A stretch of DNA of 64,000 nt from Pelagadaptatus sp034112445 (GCA_034112445.1 JAWUVI010000015.1:26800-90799); one strand, 5' to 3'; counted from the first letter of the stretch, positions 53,454-62,649 are shown. Numbers and translations are program-made. Notes: generated by a model not told the origin, from the sequence alone.

Positions 53454-55148
53454 TTAAACTCCCTCTGTATCGTTAACGTTGTTAGTACTATTGATATTGT
53501 TAGTACTATTGATGTTGTTAGTACTATCGGTATTGCTAGTACTGTTGGTACTGGTACTGGTATTGGTATTGGTATTGGTATTGTTGGGCTGTAACGCCGC
53601 AAATCGCTCCGCCATAGCGGTAATAGTCAAGCTTGGATTAACCCCAATATTGGCAGGAATACTGGCACCATCGACCACAAATAAACCCGGATGACCGTGG
53701 ACTTCATGATCTGTACCTATGACTGAATTCTGCGCTGATTTCCCCATCGCACAACCACTCAAAATATGCGCCGTTGTTGAAACATTGCCAATCGACTCTG
53801 ACACTATACTCATGGGCTCACCGCCAGCTAACTTGGCGTATTCGCGAGTGACTTTATTGGCAACAGGCAAAAATGTCGGTGCAGCGTTCTTAGGATCAAC
53901 CTCTGTCATTAAGCCATAACGAAACAATCGTGATCCTTTGCGTTTGTACTTAAGGCGCACAGAGTTATCTAAATCTTGCATCACCGTAAAAACCGTAATG
54001 CGTTTTTCCCAACTTCCCATAAACCAATTTTTTAACATCAACACCGGCGACACCAATATGGATCCGATTGACTTTAACGCACGCAGCAGTGGTTTATCGC
54101 CGTCCACCATCGGCACTAACATGTAGCGCATAAACCGATAACCGCGATCAAAACGATTCTGGGTAATGTGCGTGTGATCGTCAGGATGAAAATCAGTAGA
54201 AATGGCTGTGCCATGGGTTAAGTCTTCACCAGAGGGATGCAAGACAGCGGTTATCGCTTCAGAGTTAGTCCGAACTATATCCCCCATAGTCGTGGAGACT
54301 TCTGGCAGAGTGCCGTACTCATCTCGGTTTTTAGCTAATATATCGAGCGTACCCACCACACCGGCGGACAGTATTAATTTTTTACACGTAAGTGTTTGTA
54401 GATGCTTGCCACTAACCGGGTCAACCAGAGTTACTCTATATCCGCCACCGGCTAATGATTGAATTTTGTCGGCTTTAAGGTTCGGTAAAATTTCCACTCC
54501 ACGCTGCTCAGCAAAGTAAAGATAGTTTTTATCCAGGCTGTTTTTTGAATTGTATTCACAGCCAGTAAGACAACCACCGCAGAAATTACAAGGCGTTCTA
54601 ACCGGGCCTTTACCATCAAAATATGGATCAGCTTCAGAGTCATCCTTGTCAGAAAAATAAATAGCGTTAGGCACTGACGCAAAGGTATCGCCCGCCCCCA
54701 GATTATTCGCCGTCACTTCGAGTAATTCATCCTGACGAGAACGACGTGGGTTAACATCTACACCCAACATTTTTTTAGCCGTTGCGTAATGCGGAGCCAG
54801 TTCTTGCTGCCAGTCCACACCCAGTTTTTGCAAGTTGGGGTCAGAGTAAAAAGTGTCTTTGGGCTCTAGCATCACAGCTCCCCAAACTAAGCTGCCTCCG
54901 CCAACGCCAACGCCACCAACAACCGTGAGGTGTCTAAACATATGCTGTACAAAATAACCTCGCAAACCCAGCCAAGGCATCCATAATAATTTTAGAACCG
55001 AGTTTTTAGCCTTCGTAATATCGTCAACCGTGATTTTTTTGCCTTGTTCAACAACCCCAACCTTCCAGCCTTTTTCCGCCAAGCGCAGTGCCGATACCGA
55101 GCCACCAAAGCCACTGCCAATAATAAGGTAATCGAAATCCACTGCCAT
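53454..55148 (-). CDS. GMC-family FAD oxidoreductase (cholesterol-oxidase-like)
   Basis: It has 564 residues from ATG 55148 (GGAGGGAGCGTG upstream). FAD-binding YLIIGSGFGGSVSALRLAEK; GGVGVGGGSLVWGAVMLEP; a cysteine-rich motif TPCNFCGGCLTGCEYNSKNS; and the C-terminal GMC part LSGCAMGKS, with HPGLFVVDGASIPANIGVNP. These features match cholesterol-oxidase-like and long-chain alcohol-oxidising GMC enzymes. The last about 45 residues are an Asn/Thr/Ser repeat absent from the family core and encoded by microsatellite DNA. Operon with the SDR gene. Confidence 0.9.
   Translation of the reverse strand: MAVDFDYLIIGSGFGGSVSALRLAEKGWKVGVVEQGKKITVDDITKAKNSVLKLLWMPWLGLRGYFVQHMFRHLTVVGGVGVGGGSLVWGAVMLEPKDTFYSDPNLQKLGVDWQQELAPHYATAKKMLGVDVNPRRSRQDELLEVTANNLGAGDTFASVPNAIYFSDKDDSEADPYFDGKGPVRTPCNFCGGCLTGCEYNSKNSLDKNYLYFAEQRGVEILPNLKADKIQSLAGGGYRVTLVDPVSGKHLQTLTCKKLILSAGVVGTLDILAKNRDEYGTLPEVSTTMGDIVRTNSEAITAVLHPSGEDLTHGTAISTDFHPDDHTHITQNRFDRGYRFMRYMLVPMVDGDKPLLRALKSIGSILVSPVLMLKNWFMGSWEKRITVFTVMQDLDNSVRLKYKRKGSRLFRYGLMTEVDPKNAAPTFLPVANKVTREYAKLAGGEPMSIVSESIGNVSTTAHILSGCAMGKSAQNSVIGTDHEVHGHPGLFVVDGASIPANIGVNPSLTITAMAERFAALQPNNTNTNTNTSTSTNSTSNTDSTNNINSTNNINSTNNVNDTEGV
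53478..53585. repeat. Microsatellite encoding the Asn/Thr/Ser tail of the GMC oxidoreductase
   Basis: Four 18-bp units of the form GTTGTTAGTACTATTGAT (53478-53549), then six hexamers of ACTGGT/ATTGGT type (53550-53585). Both unit lengths are multiples of three, so copy-number changes would keep the frame and only alter tail length. Confidence 0.95.
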
Positions 55149-55229
55149 CACGCTCCCTCCAAGGGAAATATTATGCGGCTCAGTATAAGTGCGCTTATAA
55201 TAGATACACTATTTTTAATGATTAGTCTT

Positions 55230-56147
55230 ATGTCTCACAATCAACCCAAAGAAAAATTTTACACGCCTCGCTATTGGCCAACTTGGATAATGATATTTTT
55301 ATTCAAACTATGGGCAAAACTTCCTTGGTCTGGGCAGTATAAAATTGCTCAAATACTCAGTATTTTTCTGGGTCGCCTCGCCAAACGCCGACGGAATATA
55401 GTCGCCACAAATTTACAGCTGTGCTTTCCTGAATGGGACGCTGCCACCCAAAAACAAAAAACCGATGAGGTCATGTTCAACAACACGTTGGGCATCGTTG
55501 AATCCATTAGCGTCTACCACCGTCCAGTTGAATCTTATCGTGCAAAGCTTCACGTCGAAGGCTTAGACGTTTTAAACGCGGCAACCGCCAAAGGTAAAGG
55601 CGTCCTGCTTTTAGGCGCTCATTACAGCCATCTTGATTTAGGTGGGGCACTCGTCTCTTTAGTCTGTGATCCTTACGCCATATATCGCCCCAACAATAAC
55701 CCACTATTAGACCAGTACATCATCAATGGCCGCATGAGCTTTATGAAAGGTGTCATAAAGCGAACCGACATGCGCGGAATCGTTAAAGCACTAAAAAGAA
55801 ACGAAATTGTTTGGTACCCACCGGATCAAGACTACGGTAAACAGCACGCTGTATTTGCGCCATTTTTTGGGGTGAATGCCGCGACTATTACCGCCACCAC
55901 TCGCTTGGTAAAGTTCAATCAATCAGCGGTGGTCATGATGTCTTGCTATCGTAATGATGACACCGGAGATTATCACTTAAGCTTCCATCAGGCGCCTGCA
56001 GAATTCCCCAGTGGCGACGACACCCTCGATGCGACTCTGATTAATAGCGCGCTAGAGACCTGTATACGAAAATCTCCAACGCAATACATGTGGACCCACC
56101 GACGCTTTAAAACTCAACCTGATGGCAGAGCTAAGCTTTATCTTTGA
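55230..56147 (+). CDS. LpxL/HtrB-family lysophospholipid or lipid A acyltransferase
   Basis: It has 305 residues from ATG 55230, which gives MSHNQPKEKFYTPRYWPTW, the family's usual N-terminus. An in-frame ATG at 55173 has a better ribosome site (AAGGGAAATATT) and adds 19 hydrophobic residues, so the start is open. One N-terminal membrane helix is followed by the acyltransferase motif HYSHLDLGG (HX4D), then WYPPDQDYGKQHAVFAPFFG and YMWTHRRFKTQP. It transfers an acyl chain onto lipid A precursor in known members. It is divergent from the GMC gene, and TATAAT at 55196-55201 could be its -10. Confidence 0.88.
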   Translation: MSHNQPKEKFYTPRYWPTWIMIFLFKLWAKLPWSGQYKIAQILSIFLGRLAKRRRNIVATNLQLCFPEWDAATQKQKTDEVMFNNTLGIVESISVYHRPVESYRAKLHVEGLDVLNAATAKGKGVLLLGAHYSHLDLGGALVSLVCDPYAIYRPNNNPLLDQYIINGRMSFMKGVIKRTDMRGIVKALKRNEIVWYPPDQDYGKQHAVFAPFFGVNAATITATTRLVKFNQSAVVMMSCYRNDDTGDYHLSFHQAPAEFPSGDDTLDATLINSALETCIRKSPTQYMWTHRRFKTQPDGRAKLYL

Positions 56148-56227
56148 TAGATCTGGCTTTTTTTGTACTCGAGCATTTTCACGTGCGAGCTTCAATTGTG
56201 GCTAGAGTAACACGAACTTAACGCCTT

Positions 56228-57148
56228 TTAATTCGACCAACCTTTATCTTTTGATTGCTGGTGCAACTCGGCCATGAGTTGATCTTTTTCTTGCCAAAGA
56301 TCAGACGTCCAAGTTTGAAATTCATACCGGAAGGCTTCATCTTCTGAATAATTTTTACCTAAAAATTCAGCCGGAATTGGTTTTTGCTGAACATCCACTA
56401 TGACGTTATTAACATTGCCACTAATAAAATCCCAAAAGCTTGGTTGACGATTATTCGGATAAAAAATAGTCACATCCAATAAGTTTTTCATGCTGTCGCC
56501 CATGGCGCCCACCACAAATCCCATGCCACCGGCCTTAGGTTTTAGCAAATATTTATACGGTGATTCTTGACGGTCATGCTTTGACTTGGTGAAACGCGTG
56601 CCCTCTAAAAAATTAAAAACAGCCACAGGCGTATATTGAAATTTTTCGCAGGCTTTTTTGGTGCTCAAAAAATCTTGGCCGCGTTTTTCTGGATGCTTAG
56701 CCAAATACTCTTTGGTATATCGCTTCATAAAAGGAAAGTCTAAAGCCCACCAACACAAACCAATTATCGGCACCCAAATAAGTTCTTGCTTCAAAAAGAA
56801 TTTAAGCATCGGGATTTTACGATTCAACAAGTGTTGCAAAATTAAGATGTCGGCCCACGACTGATGATTTGACGTAACAAAATACCAGTGCTGTTTATCC
56901 AACTCCTCGATTCCAGATACATCCCACTCTAGCGGCTGTGTTAACCACATCCAACTTGAATTGACTGACATCCAAAACTCAGCCGCTACAATAGCTGCCC
57001 TAGTGCATAAAGACTGCCAAGCAGGAACGGGTATAAAGACTCGGAGAAAAGTCGCCAAGAAAAGTACCGGCGCACATAAACACGTATTGATGAGTAAAAT
57101 AAGGCTGGCAAGAATGCCGCGGATAGTAGCAGGGAAAAAACTTAACAT
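56228..57148 (-). CDS. PlsC-family acyltransferase (YihG-like)
   Basis: It has 306 residues. N-terminal hydrophobic segments (LASLILLINTCLCAPVLFLA) precede the 1-acyl-glycerol-3-phosphate acyltransferase motifs VTSNHQSWADILIL (HX4D) and NFLEGTRFT (EGTR). Length and layout match E. coli YihG/YihE-neighbour acyltransferases that acylate the sn-2 position. It converges on the LpxL-like gene, and the two are the window's lipid-acyl enzymes. Confidence 0.9.
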   Translation of the reverse strand: MLSFFPATIRGILASLILLINTCLCAPVLFLATFLRVFIPVPAWQSLCTRAAIVAAEFWMSVNSSWMWLTQPLEWDVSGIEELDKQHWYFVTSNHQSWADILILQHLLNRKIPMLKFFLKQELIWVPIIGLCWWALDFPFMKRYTKEYLAKHPEKRGQDFLSTKKACEKFQYTPVAVFNFLEGTRFTKSKHDRQESPYKYLLKPKAGGMGFVVGAMGDSMKNLLDVTIFYPNNRQPSFWDFISGNVNNVIVDVQQKPIPAEFLGKNYSEDEAFRYEFQTWTSDLWQEKDQLMAELHQQSKDKGWSN

Positions 57149-57199
57149 TAGATAAAATACCTCACAAACAATACATCACATACAATGCATCACATACAA

Positions 57200-57223
57200 C
57201 AAGAGCGACCATAGCCGCTCTTG
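57200..57223. repeat. Hairpin between the CheY-like and YihG-like genes
   Basis: CAAGAGCG, 8-base loop, CGCTCTTG. On the minus strand it follows the CheY-like gene but is not followed by a T run, so it is at best a weak terminator. A 14-bp near-tandem repeat (TACATCACATACAA and TGCATCACATACAA) adjoins it at 57171-57198. Confidence 0.55.
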
Positions 57224-57256
57224 AGTTGATTCTAAATCAGACTTTACTTTAAACGA

Positions 57257-57619
57257 CTACCGAATCACTTTATTAACAGTTTGCTGTAATGACTGTGGGT
57301 TAAATGGTTTAACCAACCAACCTGTAGCGCCAGCTTGTTTACCCGCGGCTTTTTGCTCTGGTGAAGATTCGGTCGTCAATAATAAGATTGGCGCACGCTG
57401 ACAAGCTGAATTTTTGCGGATTGCAGCAGTTAGCTCTAAGCCATTCATAATGGGCATATTCACATCAGAAATAACAAGATCAAATGCTGTTTCAGTGGCC
57501 AACTTTAAGCCCGCATTACCGTCTGCAGCCTCAGCAATTGTGTGGCCATCCGACTTAAGGGTAAAAGCCACCATTTGCCTCATTGAAGAGGAGTCATCAA
57601 CAACTAAGATATTCGCCAT
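57257..57619 (-). CDS. CheY-like single-domain response regulator
   Basis: It has 120 residues and is a bare receiver: ILVVDDSSSMRQMVAFTLKS, the phospho-acceptor Asp in LVISDVNMPIMNG, Thr in LLLTTES and Lys in WLVKPFN. This is the PilG/CheY-like form used as a diffusible output to motility or chemotaxis machinery. No chemotaxis or pilus gene is adjacent. It is downstream of purA on the same strand, after a 98-bp gap with a perfect inverted repeat. Confidence 0.92.
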   Translation of the reverse strand: MANILVVDDSSSMRQMVAFTLKSDGHTIAEAADGNAGLKLATETAFDLVISDVNMPIMNGLELTAAIRKNSACQRAPILLLTTESSPEQKAAGKQAGATGWLVKPFNPQSLQQTVNKVIR

Positions 57620-57666
57620 AATAATTCGGACCTTATGCTCTGTTAGTTACAACCAAATTAATTTTC

Positions 57667-57697
57667 ACACTGCTGTAAATATTACTTACAGCAGTGT
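57667..57697. repeat. Perfect 12-bp inverted repeat between purA and the CheY-like gene
   Basis: ACACTGCTGTAA, loop ATATTAC, TTACAGCAGTGT. It is 20 bp after the purA stop and 48 bp upstream of the CheY-like start. There is no T run on either strand, so it may be a purA 3' end structure or an operator for the receiver gene. Confidence 0.7.
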
Positions 57698-57717
57698 AGA
57701 CCATCAATTCTTACTTT

Positions 57718-59016
57718 TTATTTTTGATCAAACGGGTGACGTAAAACAATGGTTTCAATTCTATCGGGGCCAGTAGAAACAATATCGACCGGGGCGCCAA
57801 CCAAAGTTTCAATGCGCTTAATATACGCTTGAGCATTAGCGGGTAAATCATCCCATTTTTGAACACCGAAAGTGCTTTCATGCCAGCCCGCAATATCCTC
57901 ATAAACTGGCTGAACTTCATCCCAGCCTTCTGCATCATAAGGTACGTTTATGTTATTGCCCGCCGCGTCTTTATATCCGACGCAAATTTTAATGGTATCA
58001 ATACCATCGAGCACATCAAGCTTGGTTAAGCACATACCCGAGATGCTGTTGATACGAATAGCGTGGCGTACGGCAACGGCATCAAACCAACCAGTACGAC
58101 GCTGACGGCCAGTAGTCGCTCCAAATTCATTACCCTTTATACCTAGGTGCTGACCGATTTCGCATGATAATTCAGTAGGGAAAGGTCCTGAGCCAACTCG
58201 GGTGGTATAGGCCTTGGTAATACCCAGCACATAATCAAGGTACAGCGGGCCAACACCGGTACCTGTCGCTGTGCCGCCAGCGGTTGTATTAGACGAAGTT
58301 ACATATGGGTAAGTGCCGTGATCAATATCCAACAACGAGCCTTGCGCGCCTTCAAATAAGATACTTTCACCCGCTTCACGGGCGTTATGAAGTGCGTCCG
58401 TAACATCCAACACCAAGTCTTTAATTTGTTCACCCCATGCCAGCGCATCGCGCAACACGGTGTCATAATCTAAAGCGTCTACTTTGTAATATTGTGTCAA
58501 TGAAAAATTGTGATACTCCATGACCTCTTTAAGTTTTTCAGCAAAACGTTTGGGGTGCATCAAGTCACCAAGACGTAAGCTCCGGCGTGCAACTTTATCT
58601 TCGTAAGCAGGGCCAATTCCACGACCTGTGGTACCAATCTTTTCGTTACCACGTGCCAATTCACGCGCATGATCCAAAGCAACATGGTAAGGCAAGATCA
58701 AAGGACACGCTGGAGACAAGCGCAGACGCTCTCTAACCGGCACGCCTTTAGCTTCAAGGCCAGCCATTTCTGTTAATAGCGCATCGGGCGCTAGAACAAC
58801 ACCATTACCAATCATACAGGTGACGCCTTCACGTAAAATACCAGAAGGAATCAAGTGAAGAACGGTTTTTTCACCATCAATAACCAAGGTATGGCCAGCA
58901 TTATGCCCGCCCTGAAAACGTGTAACCAACGACACTTGATCCGTTAGTAGGTCAACAATTTTGCCTTTACCTTCATCACCCCATTGGGTGCCTAACACTA
59001 CGACGTTTATTCCCAT
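57718..59016 (-). CDS. purA: Adenylosuccinate synthetase
   Basis: GTP-dependent conversion of IMP and aspartate to adenylosuccinate in AMP synthesis. The 432-residue length is typical. LGTQWGDEGKGKIVDLL (GTP-binding and catalytic Asp/His), GGHNAGHTLV, GTTGRGIGPAYEDK, SLLDIDHGTYPYVTSSN, GVGPLYLDYVLGITKAY and GRQRRTGWFDAV are all present. It follows hisZ at 55 bp in the hfl-hisZ-purA order typical of gammaproteobacteria. Confidence 0.97.
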   Translation of the reverse strand: MGINVVVLGTQWGDEGKGKIVDLLTDQVSLVTRFQGGHNAGHTLVIDGEKTVLHLIPSGILREGVTCMIGNGVVLAPDALLTEMAGLEAKGVPVRERLRLSPACPLILPYHVALDHARELARGNEKIGTTGRGIGPAYEDKVARRSLRLGDLMHPKRFAEKLKEVMEYHNFSLTQYYKVDALDYDTVLRDALAWGEQIKDLVLDVTDALHNAREAGESILFEGAQGSLLDIDHGTYPYVTSSNTTAGGTATGTGVGPLYLDYVLGITKAYTTRVGSGPFPTELSCEIGQHLGIKGNEFGATTGRQRRTGWFDAVAVRHAIRINSISGMCLTKLDVLDGIDTIKICVGYKDAAGNNINVPYDAEGWDEVQPVYEDIAGWHESTFGVQKWDDLPANAQAYIKRIETLVGAPVDIVSTGPDRIETIVLRHPFDQK

Positions 59017-59071
59017 TGCTTCTGTAACTCTCTGTAAATGTATTAAAAAGAAAAAAGATTAGTATCAATAT

Positions 59072-60253
59072 TTAAAGCGGCTTAACCACATACTGACCTT
59101 GCTCTAAAACTAACTGGCGATCACACTCTAGCTGCATATCCGTAACCTGTTGCCCAGCAAAACCACACACCACTGTCTCACCTGATTCGCGTAAGTCAGA
59201 AATTATTTGCCACTGCTTTTCAGCCTCGTCGTGCGCGACAAAAATAGCACGACTAGATGTTGATGACTGATCAAGTATCTTATCTAAAGCCATAACATCG
59301 ACATCAAAACCAGTAGCCGGTCTAGCTCGGCCAAATACTTCACCAACTCGATCGTAGCGGCCACCTTTAGCCAGAGCTGATCCATAGCCCGGAGCAAAAG
59401 CCGCAAACACCAGGCCAGTGTGGTAGTGATAACCGCGTAGCTCACTCAAATCAAAATACAATTCAGCCGCTGGGTAACGAGCTTCGATTATGGACGCTAT
59501 CGCTTCCAGCTCTTGCAATGCTGATGTTACTTCAGCAGGTGCATGGACAAATATTTGAGTCGCTTGCTGTAAGACTTTTCTAGATCCAGCTAATGATGGC
59601 ATAGCTTTGAACATGGCGCTGATATCAGCATCAAGTTGTGCTGCATCTAACCACGCGTTCAAGTCAACGATGGCTTTACTCTGTAATAATGCTAACAATT
59701 CGGACTGTTGAACATCATCCATTCCCGATGCAGCAACTAAAGCTTCAAATATACCTACATGACCAATATCAATATTTAATTTTTGCAGACCTGCGCATTG
59801 TAGCGATGCCAGTAATAATGATATTACTTCAATATCGGCATCTAAACCCGACTCACCATAAAGCTCTACTCCAGCCTGCAACGGAGACCGCGTTCCTAGT
59901 GGTGATTTAGGTTTGGTATATAAAACATGGCTCGCGTAGCACAAACGTGAAACGCCATCGCGCTGTAAACTGTGTGAATCAATACGCGCGGTTTGCGGGG
60001 TAATATCTGCTCGTATTCCCATGGTGCGGCCTGTTAGCTGATCAATGACCTTAAAGGTCATCAAGTCAACGTCAGCACCAAGGCCTATCAAGAGGGAGTC
60101 TGTATATTCGATTAAAGGTGGGATAACCAATTCGTAACCCCAACTTGCGTATAAATCCAATAACCGGCGGCGCAACGACTCTATACGTGCAGCCTGTTCA
60201 GGCAAAATATCTTCGACACCATCTGGAAGCAACCAGCGTTCTGCGTAAGTCAT
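59072..60253 (-). CDS. hisZ: ATP phosphoribosyltransferase regulatory subunit
   Basis: It has 393 residues, a histidyl-tRNA-synthetase paralogue without aminoacylation that activates short-form HisG. N-terminus WLLPDGVEDILPEQAARIES and motif-2-like FKVIDQLTGRTMGIRADITPQ, with the class II core retained (FDLSELRGYHYHTGLVFAAF). Its presence implies a short HisG elsewhere. It belongs to the hfl-purA block rather than a his operon. Confidence 0.95.
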   Translation of the reverse strand: MTYAERWLLPDGVEDILPEQAARIESLRRRLLDLYASWGYELVIPPLIEYTDSLLIGLGADVDLMTFKVIDQLTGRTMGIRADITPQTARIDSHSLQRDGVSRLCYASHVLYTKPKSPLGTRSPLQAGVELYGESGLDADIEVISLLLASLQCAGLQKLNIDIGHVGIFEALVAASGMDDVQQSELLALLQSKAIVDLNAWLDAAQLDADISAMFKAMPSLAGSRKVLQQATQIFVHAPAEVTSALQELEAIASIIEARYPAAELYFDLSELRGYHYHTGLVFAAFAPGYGSALAKGGRYDRVGEVFGRARPATGFDVDVMALDKILDQSSTSSRAIFVAHDEAEKQWQIISDLRESGETVVCGFAGQQVTDMQLECDRQLVLEQGQYVVKPL

Positions 60254-60293
60254 GATGAAATTGTCTTCTTATTCGTTGATTAAAAGAGCCCGC

Positions 60294-60479
60294 TCAATTA
60301 ATGAGATACAGTAATCCTGCACCCAATAACATGCTGAACAATCCCATTACTCTTAAATGCTCATCAGAGACCTGGGCCAGTGATGCGACTAAGTTACGCC
60401 AACGTCGCGGATATAGAAATGGAATAATGCCTTCAAAAACCAACATCAAACAAAAGGCTTTGCCTAACTCTTCCCACAT
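60294..60479 (-). CDS. DUF2065 family small membrane protein
   Basis: It has 61 residues with two membrane helices: AFCLMLVFEGIIPFLYP, then RRWRNLVASLAQVSDEHLRV (typical DUF2065 charged loop), then GLFSMLLGAGLLYLIN. The function is unknown. It is regularly found between hflC and hisZ/purA, as here. Confidence 0.9.
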   Translation of the reverse strand: MWEELGKAFCLMLVFEGIIPFLYPRRWRNLVASLAQVSDEHLRVMGLFSMLLGAGLLYLIN

Positions 60480-60515
60480 ATATTTTCATCCGAACGATAT
60501 TTGTTCACGCAATAA

Positions 60516-60542
60516 AAAACCGAGTCAGCTGGACTCGGTTTT
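60516..60542 (-). terminator. Intrinsic terminator of the hflK-hflC transcript
   Basis: On the minus strand AAAACCGAGTC, loop, GACTCGGTTTT followed by more T (TTTTTTATT). The 11-bp stem with T tail lies 80 bp after the hflC stop and 37 bp before the DUF2065 start. Confidence 0.9.
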
Positions 60543-60622
60543 CTAATTTTAACACTTTTGCTGTTGCCAGAACAGCCAGTGGCGTTAATCTATTCGACTA
60601 TTTAATAAGCATTTTAGTTCGA

Positions 60623-61501
60623 TTACTTAGTGCCACCTCGGCTATCTTTCAAATAACGAAAGAAATCACCGTCAGGATCAACCAATAATACATCGCCTTT
60701 ATTCTGAAAGGTTTGCTTATAAGCCGTCAGACTACGCACAAAAGAATAAAACTCAGCATCTTGATTGTAAGCGTTGGCATAAATAGCCGCTGCTTTAGCA
60801 TCCCCTTCACCGCGAACCAATTCAGAATCACGATAAGCTTCGGCTTCTAGAATAGTTCTCTGGCGATCGGCATCAGCCCGAATAACTTCAGCTTGCTCCT
60901 TACCTTTCGAACGATGCTCACGAGCCTCTCTTTCACGCTCAGAGGCCATCCGATTGAACACTGACTCACTGACTTGATCAGGTAAATCAATACGCTTCAC
61001 TCGAACATCAACCACCTCAATACCCAACTCGGTATTGGCAACTTTGTTAAGCTGCTCCATAAGCGCCGCCATCAACTGGTCACGCTCACCGCTCACCACT
61101 TCATGCAAAGTACGTTGAGCGAACTGATTACGCAGACCTTCGTTAATACGTTGAGCTAACAAACGTTCTGCACGGCTTTCTTCACCATTAGTAGATGTAT
61201 AAAAAGTTCTTACGTCTTTGATGTGCCATTTAGCAAAAGAATCGACAATCATGCCTTTCTTTTCAACCGTTAGAAAACGCTCAGGACGAGCATCTAAGGT
61301 TAAAACACGCCCATCAAATTTACGCACTTCGTGCATCATCGGCATTTTAAATTGCAATCCAGGCTGCAAATCATCCTGAATCACTTTACCAAACTTCAGC
61401 ATCACGCCACGCTCAGTCTCTTTAACAATAAACAGCGTGTTACTAGCAACGACCAAAGCGATCATTAAACTCAGAACAACGGTAAATAATTTATTATTCA
61501 T
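60623..61501 (-). CDS. hflC: HflC, FtsH-associated SPFH protein
   Basis: It has 292 residues: an N-terminal membrane anchor (LFTVVLSLMIALVVASNTLF) and a periplasmic band 7 domain (KETERGVMLKFGKVIQDDLQ, PGLQFKMPMMHEVRKFDGRV, RINEGLRNQFAQRTLHEVVS), then a charged helical part with REREAREHRSKG. HflC and HflK form a large cage around the FtsH protease. ATG 61501 lies 2 bp after the hflK stop, with AGGGAGACTC from the hflK end as ribosome site. Confidence 0.96.
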   Translation of the reverse strand: MNNKLFTVVLSLMIALVVASNTLFIVKETERGVMLKFGKVIQDDLQPGLQFKMPMMHEVRKFDGRVLTLDARPERFLTVEKKGMIVDSFAKWHIKDVRTFYTSTNGEESRAERLLAQRINEGLRNQFAQRTLHEVVSGERDQLMAALMEQLNKVANTELGIEVVDVRVKRIDLPDQVSESVFNRMASEREREAREHRSKGKEQAEVIRADADRQRTILEAEAYRDSELVRGEGDAKAAAIYANAYNQDAEFYSFVRSLTAYKQTFQNKGDVLLVDPDGDFFRYLKDSRGGTK

Positions 61502-61503
61502 GA

Positions 61504-62649
61504 TTAACGAGTCTCCCTACGGCGATCTGAATTAATAGTCTCTCGGCGTATTTGATTAGTCACTTGATTGGTAATTTCACGAAGCATTTCAGGCGAAATA
61601 CTTTGCTCTAAAGCACCTTGAGCCGATGTTCCTACCATTTTATCCAACGGTAAATACATCATGTTGTTGCCCCCTTCGACATCAATCATAACTTTAGAGC
61701 TGTTTGCCATAACTTCTTGAATCGCATCCAAATACAAACGCTCACGAGTAACTCTTGGCGCCTTCTTATATTCAGTTAACAATTGCTCGAAGCGTTTTGC
61801 TTCACCGGTTGATTGTGCGATAACCTGTTCACGATAAGCGTTAGCTTCTTCAATGACACGCTGCGCTTTACCGCGAGCCTCAGGGATAATGCCGTTTGAG
61901 TAAGCTTCCGCTTCGTTCTTCAAACGTTCTTCATCTTCACGGGCTTTGTTAACATCATCGAATGCCGCTTGCACTTCACGCGGTGGATTCGTGTCTTCAA
62001 CGTTAACTTTTTCCAACTTAATACCGGTTTGATAAATATCTAGGTACTGTTGGATACGGGCATGGCCTTCAATTGCAATTTGCTCACGACCTTCAGTTAG
62101 CACTTCATGCATCGCTGTCGAGCCGACAACATGACGTAACGCACTGTCAGTGGCCTGCGCCAAGCTGCGCTCTGGATCACGCACACGCAAAACGAAATCT
62201 TCGGCATCGTTAATACTGTATTGAACCGAGACATTAACCTCAATGATGTTTAAATCTTCGGTTAACATCATACCTTTTGAGCTGTGTAAACGAACCTTGG
62301 TAACATTAACCTTAGTAACCAAATCAATCATTGGCGGATTCCAATGCAAACCCGGCTGAACAGTTTCATGGTAAACACCTAAACGCAGTACTACCGCTCG
62401 CTCTTGCTGATCTACCTGATAAATACCAAACAAACCGTAAACAATTGCAACAACAGCCAGAATAAGACCAGCAGACGCAGCACCTAAAGGTGATGAGCTA
62501 CCTTTACCACCCCCGCCTTTACCGCCAAACAAGCCATTGAGTTTTTCTTGAAACTTTTTTAAAGCCTCATCTAAATCAGGCGGACCGTCATTACCACGTT
62601 TACCACCCCAGGGATCTTGGTTATTCCCACCCGGTTCATTCCAGGCCAT
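61504..62649 (-). CDS. hflK: HflK, FtsH-associated SPFH protein
   Basis: It has 381 residues. A Gly/Asn/Pro-rich cytoplasmic N-terminus (MAWNEPGGNNQDPWGGKRG, then FGGKGGGGKGSSS) is followed by one membrane helix (AGLILAVVAIVYGLFGIYQV) and a band 7 domain (DQQERAVVLRLGVYHETVQP, RDPERSLAQATDSALRHVVG). The C-terminal part contains NSSKVMIDVEGGNNMMYLPL. ATG 62649 has GGAGATAAACT upstream. First of the hflKC pair, downstream of hflX. Confidence 0.96.
   Translation of the reverse strand: MAWNEPGGNNQDPWGGKRGNDGPPDLDEALKKFQEKLNGLFGGKGGGGKGSSSPLGAASAGLILAVVAIVYGLFGIYQVDQQERAVVLRLGVYHETVQPGLHWNPPMIDLVTKVNVTKVRLHSSKGMMLTEDLNIIEVNVSVQYSINDAEDFVLRVRDPERSLAQATDSALRHVVGSTAMHEVLTEGREQIAIEGHARIQQYLDIYQTGIKLEKVNVEDTNPPREVQAAFDDVNKAREDEERLKNEAEAYSNGIIPEARGKAQRVIEEANAYREQVIAQSTGEAKRFEQLLTEYKKAPRVTRERLYLDAIQEVMANSSKVMIDVEGGNNMMYLPLDKMVGTSAQGALEQSISPEMLREITNQVTNQIRRETINSDRRRETR

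Noticed and set aside
53479..53694. Leu/Val-rich ORF on the plus strand opposite the GMC tail
   Set aside because: It is the antisense reading of the Asn/Thr microsatellite and has no ribosome site or family match.
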